This document shows, piece by piece, positions 6,946-12,298 of a stretch of DNA of 12,298 nucleotides. Below the pieces are notes generated by a model that made no database searches, was not told the origin of the DNA, and was given only the letters and a program-made list of their open reading frames with translations. Position 1 is the first letter of the stretch; each line of letters opens with the position of its first letter. The DNA is taken from the NCBI GenBank assembly GCA_002780675.1, contig PEUR01000217.1:2449-14746 (forward strand). Reading direction: 5' to 3'. Made by a program: the position numbers and the translations under genes. Source of the stretch: Gallionellales bacterium CG03_land_8_20_14_0_80_55_15. GTDB taxonomy: Bacteria; Pseudomonadota; Gammaproteobacteria; Burkholderiales; Gallionellaceae.

Positions 6946-9877
6946 CTATAAAACGACACTGAATTTACCCGACACCCCCTTCCCGATGCGCGGCAATATG
7001 GCAAAGCGCGAGCCGGAAATGCTCTCTGGCTGGCTGGCGCAGCAACGCTATCAAAAAATCCGCGCGGCCAAGGCAGGCAAACCGAAATTCATCCTGCACG
7101 ACGGCCCGCCCTACGCCAACGGCGACATCCACATTGGCCATGCGGTCAACAAAATCCTCAAGGACATCATCATCAAAGGCAAGACGCTGTCGGGCTTTGA
7201 CGCGCCTTACGTGCCGGGCTGGGACTGTCACGGCCTGCCGATCGAATTACAGGTGGAAAAAAAACACGGCAAGGCGATTCCCCCCAGCGAATTCCGCGCA
7301 CTGTGCCGCGCTTATGCGCTGGAACAAGTCGAACGCCAAAAGAAGGACTTCATCCGTCTCGGTGTGCTGGGTGACTGGGATCATCCCTACCTCACCATGG
7401 ACTATCCGACCGAAGCTGACATCATGCGCGCGCTGGGCAAAATCCATGCACACGGCTATCTGTATCAAGGCTACAAGCCGGTAAACTGGTGTCTGGATTG
7501 CCAGTCGGCACTGGCCGAAGCGGAAGTCGAATACGAAGACAAGACTTCCAGCGCGATAGATGTCGCGTTTGAGATCAAGGACAAAGAGGGGTTAGGCCGC
7601 GCGTTTGGCGTGTCCTTGCCAGGCTCGGCGCAAATATATGCGGTGATCTGGACGACCACGCCGTGGACGCTGCCCGCCAATCAGGCGGTGAGCCTCCACC
7701 CCGCTTTTGAATATCGCCTCAGCAAAACCGCGAAAGGTTATCTGCTGCTGGCCTCCGAATTGGCGGACGCTTGCCTTGAACGCTATCAGCTCAGCGGCGA
7801 AACCGTGGGGGTATGCAAAGGTGCGGCATTGGATATGCTGCCCTTGCAGCACCCATTCCAGGATCGCATCGTGCCGCTGATTTGCGGCGAGCATGTCACG
7901 GCAGATTCCGGTACAGGGCTGGTGCATACCGCCCCGGCACACGGACTGGACGACTATTTTGTCGGTCAAAAATACGGCCTGCCCACCGACAATCCGGTGG
8001 GCGACGACGGCAAGTTTCTCGCCAGCGTACCGCCCGTGGGCGATGTGCCGCTGGCGGGCGTATTCGTCTGGCGCGCCAACGACATCGTGTTGCAGGCGCT
8101 GCAAGCGAGCGGCCATTTACTGTGTCACGCCAAGGTGCAACACAGCTACCCACATTGCTGGCGGCACAAGACCCCGATCATCTTCCGCTCCACGCCGCAG
8201 TGGTTTATCGGCATGGCACAGAAATCCCCCCCCACCCCCCTTTTACAAAGTGGGGAGCAAAACCTGTCCACGTTTCAGGAAGCCACGGATTCCCTCTTTT
8301 GCAACGAGGAGTCCAGCGGGGCAATTGACACTTCTCAAAACACGGATTCCCCCCTTTGCAAAAGGGGGGCTAGGGGGGATTTAACCCTGCGCGAACTGGC
8401 GAACCGGGCGGTCGAGGAAACCGAATTTTTCCCATCCTGGGGACGCGCACGACTGGAGGCGATGATCAAAAACCGCCCTGACTGGTGCGTGTCGCGCCAG
8501 CGTAACTGGGGCGTGCCGATGCCGTTCTTTGTGCACCGTGAAACCGGCGAATTGCACCCGAGAACAATGGAACTGCTGGAACAAGTCGCCAAGCGGGTCG
8601 AAGTGGACGGCATCGAAGCCTGGTTCAGCCTGAATTCGGTGGATTTTCTGGGTACGGATGCCGAAACCTATCAAAAACTTACCCACACGCTGGACGTATG
8701 GTTCGATTCCGGCACGACCCATGCGTCCGTGCTGGCTCGCCGCGAAGAATTGCGTGCGCCTGCAGATCTCTATCTGGAAGGCTCGGATCAGCATCGCGGC
8801 TGGTTTCAATCGTCGCTTTTGACGGGCTGCGCCATCAACGGACGCGCGCCCTTCAATGCCTTGCTGACCCACGGTTTCGTGGTGGATGGCAAGGGGCACA
8901 AGATGTCCAAATCGAAGGGCAACGTGATCGCCCCACAGAAGATTTTCGACACCCTGGGCGCGGACATTCTGCGGCTGTGGACGGCATCCACCGATTATTC
9001 GGGCGAACTGACTATCTCGGACGAAATCTTGAAGCGCGTGGTGGAAATCTACCGCCGCATCCGTAACACCTTGAAATTCCTGCTGGCAAACATCTCCGAC
9101 TTCGACATAAAGCGCGATGCCCTGCCTGTCAACCAATGGCTGGAAATTGACCGCTACGCGCTGTCGCTGGTGCAGCAACTGCAAGATCAGGTGCTGGCGG
9201 ATTACGACCGTTACGAGTTCCATCTGGCGGTGCAGAAACTACAAGGCTTCTGCTCGGAAGAACTGGGCGGCTTTTACCTGGACATTCTCAAGGATCGCCT
9301 CTACACCACTGGCGAACACTCCGCCGCGCGCCGTTCCGCACAGAATGCGCTGTACCACATCACGCACGCACTGACCCGCCTGATCGCACCGATACTGAGC
9401 TTCACCGGCGAAGAGGTCTGGGCGATATTGTCTGGCAATGAAGAGGTGAGCGTGTTTGAAGGCGCATGGCACGAGTTGCCGGATGCGCAACTGGATAACG
9501 ACGCAATCGGCGCATGGCTGACCCTCAATGCCTGGCGCGGCAAAGTCAACAAGCAACTGGAAGAAGCGCGCACTGCGGGCTTGATCGGTTCTGCACTGGC
9601 CGCCGAAGTGGATGTATTCGCCGCAGGCGCAGACTACGACATCCTCGCCCACCTGAAGGATGACTTGCGCTTCGTGTTCATCACTTCGCGCGCCACCGTA
9701 CACCGTGTCGCCAGCACCGATGAGCAGCGCATTGATGTTGCCGCCAGCCTGCACGAAAAATGCGAACGCTGCTGGCATTACCGCGAGGATGTCGGCAGCG
9801 ATGCCACGCATCCGACACTGTGCGGTCGCTGCGTCAGCAATCTTTATGGCGCAGGCGAGGCGCGCCACTATGCTTAA
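6938..9877 (+). CDS. ileS: Isoleucyl-tRNA synthetase with in-frame palindromic insertion
   Basis: A 979-aa class I synthetase that charges tRNA-Ile; Escherichia coli IleS has 938 aa. ATG 6938 is chosen because it gives [20 protein letters not shown], matching the family N-terminus, and it overlaps ribF by 8 bp. In order: ATP-binding HIGH (65-68); editing domain with [11 protein letters not shown] (238-248) and [15 protein letters not shown] (325-339); [11 protein letters not shown] (515-525); KMSKS (655-659); and a C-terminal zinc site, CERC (942-945) with CGRC (962-965). All key residues are present, so the enzyme is presumably active. KMSKS lies 53 residues later than in the E. coli protein, whereas HIGH is shifted by only about one. 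The extra length is a Pro/Ser-rich tract at residues 429-481 (8222-8380), coded by a palindromic repeat element between [10 protein letters not shown] and [16 protein letters not shown]. The gene is essential, so the insertion must be tolerated. Confidence 0.97.
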   Translation: MTDYKTTLNLPDTPFPMRGNMAKREPEMLSGWLAQQRYQKIRAAKAGKPKFILHDGPPYANGDIHIGHAVNKILKDIIIKGKTLSGFDAPYVPGWDCHGLPIELQVEKKHGKAIPPSEFRALCRAYALEQVERQKKDFIRLGVLGDWDHPYLTMDYPTEADIMRALGKIHAHGYLYQGYKPVNWCLDCQSALAEAEVEYEDKTSSAIDVAFEIKDKEGLGRAFGVSLPGSAQIYAVIWTTTPWTLPANQAVSLHPAFEYRLSKTAKGYLLLASELADACLERYQLSGETVGVCKGAALDMLPLQHPFQDRIVPLICGEHVTADSGTGLVHTAPAHGLDDYFVGQKYGLPTDNPVGDDGKFLASVPPVGDVPLAGVFVWRANDIVLQALQASGHLLCHAKVQHSYPHCWRHKTPIIFRSTPQWFIGMAQKSPPTPLLQSGEQNLSTFQEATDSLFCNEESSGAIDTSQNTDSPLCKRGARGDLTLRELANRAVEETEFFPSWGRARLEAMIKNRPDWCVSRQRNWGVPMPFFVHRETGELHPRTMELLEQVAKRVEVDGIEAWFSLNSVDFLGTDAETYQKLTHTLDVWFDSGTTHASVLARREELRAPADLYLEGSDQHRGWFQSSLLTGCAINGRAPFNALLTHGFVVDGKGHKMSKSKGNVIAPQKIFDTLGADILRLWTASTDYSGELTISDEILKRVVEIYRRIRNTLKFLLANISDFDIKRDALPVNQWLEIDRYALSLVQQLQDQVLADYDRYEFHLAVQKLQGFCSEELGGFYLDILKDRLYTTGEHSAARRSAQNALYHITHALTRLIAPILSFTGEEVWAILSGNEEVSVFEGAWHELPDAQLDNDAIGAWLTLNAWRGKVNKQLEEARTAGLIGSALAAEVDVFAAGADYDILAHLKDDLRFVFITSRATVHRVASTDEQRIDVAASLHEKCERCWHYREDVGSDATHPTLCGRCVSNLYGAGEARHYA
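8222..8382. mobile_element. In-frame small palindromic repeat element (MITE-like) inside ileS
   Basis: Terminal arms of 35 bp, 8222-8256 and 8348-8382, are inverted copies matching at 30 of 35 positions; both start from the outside with AAATCCCCCC and carry a second C6 run and CAAAG. A third imperfect palindrome sits in the middle (8287-8314). The element has no room for a transposase and all three stop codons are avoided in the ileS frame. The whole tract reads as about 53 residues absent from the E. coli enzyme. The 161 bp between the outermost matching bases is not a multiple of three, while the net gain of 53 codons is 159 bp, so the exact insertion borders or target duplication are uncertain by a few bases. 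A non-autonomous element moved by a transposase elsewhere in the genome is inference. Confidence 0.75.
8349..8369. repeat. Perfect 9-bp hairpin in the right arm of the ileS element
   Basis: CCCCCCTTT (8349-8357) and AAAGGGGGG (8361-8369) are perfectly complementary around the 3-nt loop GCA. The corresponding left-arm hairpin (about 8235-8255) is interrupted by mismatches. This would be a very stable stem within the ileS coding message. Confidence 0.8.
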
Positions 9878-10346
9878 GAATTGGCTGGGCTTGAGTGCGC
9901 TGGTTATTGCGCTCGATCAATTATCTAAGTTTTTGATTATAAACAGTTTTTATTATGGCGAAAACCTGGTGCTGCTCAAAGTATTCAGCCTGACGCTGAT
10001 CCATAACCCCGGCGCTGCGTTCAGTTTCCTGAGCGATGCGGGCGGCATGCAGCGCTGGCTATTCAGCGCGCTCGCCGTGATTGCATCAATCAGCATCATC
10101 TGGCTGTTGCGCAAACACAGTAGCAAACTGCTGTTCGCGCTGGCATTGAGCCTGATTCTGGGCGGCGCGCTCGGCAACCTGATAGACCGGGTCATTTATG
10201 GCTATGTGGTAGATTTCCTGTTGTTTCACTGGGATGAACATTATTTCCCGGCCTTCAATCTGGCCGATTCCGCGATTACCTGCGGCGCTTTCCTGCTGAT
10301 TATGGAAAGTTTTTTGGAGAAAAAACATGAACATACTGCTCGCTAA
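9870..10346 (+). CDS. lspA: Lipoprotein signal peptidase (signal peptidase II) LspA
   Basis: A 158-aa inner-membrane aspartic protease that removes signal peptides from diacylglyceryl-modified prolipoproteins. Four hydrophobic segments are visible: about residues 5-25, 62-80, 87-105 and 130-147. The catalytic aspartates are Asp115 in GYVVDFL and Asp133 in [13 protein letters not shown]; the conserved HNPGAAFS (45-52) and [10 protein letters not shown] (98-107) are present. ATG 9870 overlaps the last 8 bases of ileS, and longer upstream starts would only extend antisense-free ileS sequence in another frame, so 9870 is preferred. Its 3' end overlaps ispH by 20 bp. The size is normal for the family (about 150-170 aa). 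Confidence 0.96.
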   Translation: MLKNWLGLSALVIALDQLSKFLIINSFYYGENLVLLKVFSLTLIHNPGAAFSFLSDAGGMQRWLFSALAVIASISIIWLLRKHSSKLLFALALSLILGGALGNLIDRVIYGYVVDFLLFHWDEHYFPAFNLADSAITCGAFLLIMESFLEKKHEHTAR

Positions 10347-11250
10347 TCCACGCGGCTTCTGTGCTGGCGTGGATCGCGCCATCGAGATCGTGGAACGCGC
10401 CATCGCCTTGCACGGCGCGCCGATTTATGTGCGCCACGAAGTCGTGCATAACAAATTTGTGGTGGAGGGACTACGCGCAAAAGGCGCGGTGTTCATCGAA
10501 GAATTGAAGGATGTACCGTCCGGCAGCATCCTGATTTTCAGCGCGCACGGCGTATCTCAGGCGGTGCGCGCCGAAGCCCAGGCGCGCGGTCTGACGGTGT
10601 TTGATGCGACCTGCCCGCTGGTCACCAAAGTGCATATAGAGGTGTCGCGCCTGCGCGATCAGGGCAAGGAAATTGTCATGATCGGCCACAAGGGACACCC
10701 CGAAGTGGAAGGCACGATGGGTCAGGCCGAGGACGGCATCTATCTGGTGGAATCGCCGCAACAAGCCGCATCGCTCAAGGTGAAAGACGAACAGAATCTC
10801 GCCTTTGTCACACAAACCACCCTGTCGGTGGACGATGCCAGCAACATCATCGCCGCGCTTGAGGCACGCTTCCCGCTCATCACGGGGCCCAGGAAAGACG
10901 ACATTTGTTACGCCACGCAAAACCGCCAGGATGCGGTCAAGCTACTGGTACAACAATGTGATGCCGTGGTGATCGTCGGCTCACCCAACAGTTCCAACTC
11001 CAACCGCCTGCGCGAAGTCGCGGCAAACGTCGGGGTACCCGCCTATCTGGTGGACGATGCCTGCGATTTGCAAGCGGAATGGTTTATCGGAAAACTCAGT
11101 GTCGGGGTCAGTGCGGGCGCCTCCGCACCGGAAGTGCTGGTACAGGGCGTGGTCACGCGCTTGCAGGAGATGGGGACTGGCCGGGTAACCGAATTGCAGG
11201 GCATCACCGAAAACGTCATGTTCCCGCTGCCCAAGGCACTGCAAGCCTGA
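10327..11250 (+). CDS. ispH: 4-hydroxy-3-methylbut-2-enyl diphosphate reductase IspH
   Basis: A 307-aa iron-sulfur enzyme of the MEP isoprenoid pathway that reduces HMBPP to isopentenyl and dimethylallyl diphosphate. The three cluster ligands are Cys12 (RGFCAGV), Cys96 (DATCPLV) and Cys194 (DDICYAT). Substrate-site residues are His41 (EVVHNK), His74 (SAHGVS), His124 and the proton-relay Glu126 in GHPEVEGT; the [10 protein letters not shown] loop binds diphosphate. A strong ribosome site, GGAG at 10316-10319, lies 7 nt before the ATG and inside the lspA coding sequence, so ispH is translationally coupled to lspA through a 20-bp overlap. The fkpB gene, often found between lspA and ispH in gammaproteobacteria, is absent here. 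Confidence 0.97.
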   Translation: MNILLANPRGFCAGVDRAIEIVERAIALHGAPIYVRHEVVHNKFVVEGLRAKGAVFIEELKDVPSGSILIFSAHGVSQAVRAEAQARGLTVFDATCPLVTKVHIEVSRLRDQGKEIVMIGHKGHPEVEGTMGQAEDGIYLVESPQQAASLKVKDEQNLAFVTQTTLSVDDASNIIAALEARFPLITGPRKDDICYATQNRQDAVKLLVQQCDAVVIVGSPNSSNSNRLREVAANVGVPAYLVDDACDLQAEWFIGKLSVGVSAGASAPEVLVQGVVTRLQEMGTGRVTELQGITENVMFPLPKALQA

Positions 11251-11251
11251 C

Positions 11252-12298
11252 ATGAAAACGGATTTTTTGATCGTCGGTGGCGGCGCGGTCGGACTATCGA
11301 GCGCGCTGGCGTTGCTGGAGGCGGGGTATCGCGTCACGCTGGTCGAGCGCGGCACGGTCGGTCAGGAAGCCTCCTGGGCGGGCGGCGGAATCATGTCACC
11401 GCTGTGTTCGTGGGATTACCAGGAAGCGGTCACCCGCCTGACCCAGCGCAGCATGGGTCTGTTTGCCGAGGCTGCCGCCAAACTGCACGCCACCACCGGG
11501 ATAGATCCCGAATACCAGCGTAGCGGCATGTTGGTTTTACCTCCCTTCCGTGACGAAGTGGCCACACAGTGGTGCGCGACGCACCAAGTCGAATTGCAGC
11601 ACGTCGAGGCGGGCGACTGCTTACCGGGTTTGACGGGTAATGCCTTGTTCATGCCGGAAATCGCGCAGGTGCGCAACCCGCGCTTATTGAGTGCCCTGCG
11701 CCGACGCGTCGCAATGCTGGGTTGCACCATTCGGGAACAACACGAAGTGCAACACATCGAGCTAACAGGCGACCGCGTCACTGCACTGCATACCTCGCAA
11801 GGCCGGCTGAGTGCCGATGCCTACATCCTCGCGGCGGGTGCCTGGAGCGGCAAACTGTTGGGCGAACAGGCTCTCCAGATGAATATCTATCCCATACGCG
11901 GTCAGATACTGCTGTTCAAATTCGACACGCCGCCTTTCAGCCAGATATTGCTGCAAGACAGCCTGTATTTCATCCCGCGCCGCGATGGTCATGTACTGGT
12001 CGGCAGCACCGTAGAAGAGGTCGGTTTCGACAAAACGCCCACAGCAGCAGCGCGTGACGACCTGTTGCAAGGCGTTTACAACTTATTCCCGTCATGGCGC
12101 ACGCGCCCGCTGGTACGGCATTGGGCGGGCTTGCGCCCCGGCTCAAAGGACAATATCCCCACCATCGGGCGTCATCCCCAACTCACCAACCTGTACGCCA
12201 ACTGCGGACACTTCCGCTACGGCATCACCATGTGCTGGGCGACCTCAGAATTGCTGCTCAATGAAATTGAAGGTGAGCCACAACCCTTACCGACGAAC
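11252..12298 (+). CDS. thiO: Glycine oxidase ThiO, 3' end outside window
   Basis: The frame opens at ATG 11252, one base after the ispH stop codon, and stays open for 349 codons to the window edge. The protein is an FAD-dependent D-amino-acid/glycine oxidase-type enzyme; ThiO oxidises glycine to the imine used for the thiamine thiazole ring. The N-terminal FAD fold is clear: DFLIVGGGAVGLSSALALLE (4-23, GGGxxG at 9-14) ending at a ribose-binding Glu in LVER, then EASWAGGGIMSPL. Later blocks are ILAAGAWSG, YPIRGQILLF, LVGSTVEEVGFD and GLRPGSKDNIPTIG, where the Arg would bind the substrate carboxylate. The usual C-terminal GHFRNG reads GHFRYG here. Family length is about 360-370 aa, so only about 10-20 residues are missing. 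The short gap and lack of a promoter suggest it is the distal gene of the ribF operon. Confidence 0.9.
   Translation, partial: MKTDFLIVGGGAVGLSSALALLEAGYRVTLVERGTVGQEASWAGGGIMSPLCSWDYQEAVTRLTQRSMGLFAEAAAKLHATTGIDPEYQRSGMLVLPPFRDEVATQWCATHQVELQHVEAGDCLPGLTGNALFMPEIAQVRNPRLLSALRRRVAMLGCTIREQHEVQHIELTGDRVTALHTSQGRLSADAYILAAGAWSGKLLGEQALQMNIYPIRGQILLFKFDTPPFSQILLQDSLYFIPRRDGHVLVGSTVEEVGFDKTPTAAARDDLLQGVYNLFPSWRTRPLVRHWAGLRPGSKDNIPTIGRHPQLTNLYANCGHFRYGITMCWATSELLLNEIEGEPQPLPTN

Noticed and set aside
8222..8382. CRISPR-like or toxin-antitoxin interpretation of the repeats in ileS
   Set aside because: The repeats are inverted arms plus one direct pair inside an open coding frame, without regularly spaced units, cas genes or a separate small gene.
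8381..9223. 280-codon open frame on the minus strand within ileS
   Set aside because: It is antisense to a confidently identified synthetase; long antisense frames are common in GC-rich codon-biased genes, and the translation shows no domain.
9239..9868. 209-codon open frame on the minus strand near the end of ileS
   Set aside because: Antisense shadow of the ileS C-terminal region, with no ribosome site or family resemblance.

Overview
The window is a gene-dense bacterial chromosome segment with all intact genes on the + strand. Protein sequences and gene order (yhdP, nitrilase, tldD; then ribF, ileS, lspA, ispH, thiO) point to a betaproteobacterium. An iron-oxidiser-like member of the Nitrosomonadales/Gallionellaceae is my best guess, but that is inference from protein character only, since no rRNA gene is present.

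Layout. Positions 1-4213 form an envelope/proteolysis block: the C-terminal half of yhdP (AsmA-like phospholipid-transport factor, cut by the window start), a nitrilase-superfamily amidohydrolase 13 bp downstream, and tldD (metalloprotease subunit). An AT-rich 154-bp gap (4214-4367) carries a recognisable promoter and a palindrome lying over its predicted transcription start. It drives a stand-alone 439-aa gene whose N-terminus looks like a dinucleotide-binding fold and which I tentatively assign to the FabMG type of enoyl-ACP reductase. The 331-bp gap 5688-6018 has no intact gene. It holds a REP-like inverted repeat, a 67-codon coding-like remnant on the minus strand, and a TATAAT box only 9 bp before the ribF start codon, which suggests a leaderless message.

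Positions 6019-12298 are a tightly packed housekeeping operon: ribF (FMN/FAD synthesis), ileS (isoleucyl-tRNA synthetase), lspA (lipoprotein signal peptidase), ispH (last step of the MEP isoprenoid pathway) and thiO (glycine oxidase for thiamine thiazole, cut by the window end). ribF/ileS and ileS/lspA overlap by 8 bp, and lspA/ispH by 20 bp. ThiO is an FAD enzyme, so RibF makes its cofactor.

The most unusual feature is inside ileS. A roughly 160-bp element (8222-8382) with 35-bp imperfect terminal inverted repeats rich in C/G runs is inserted in frame. It adds about 53 residues between the editing domain and the second half of the catalytic core and leaves every recognisable catalytic motif intact. 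It resembles in concept the in-frame palindromic elements known from Rickettsia genes. Two other short dispersed-repeat-like relics (in yhdP near 547-576 and at 5707-5762) suggest a genome with an active or formerly active population of small palindromic repeats.
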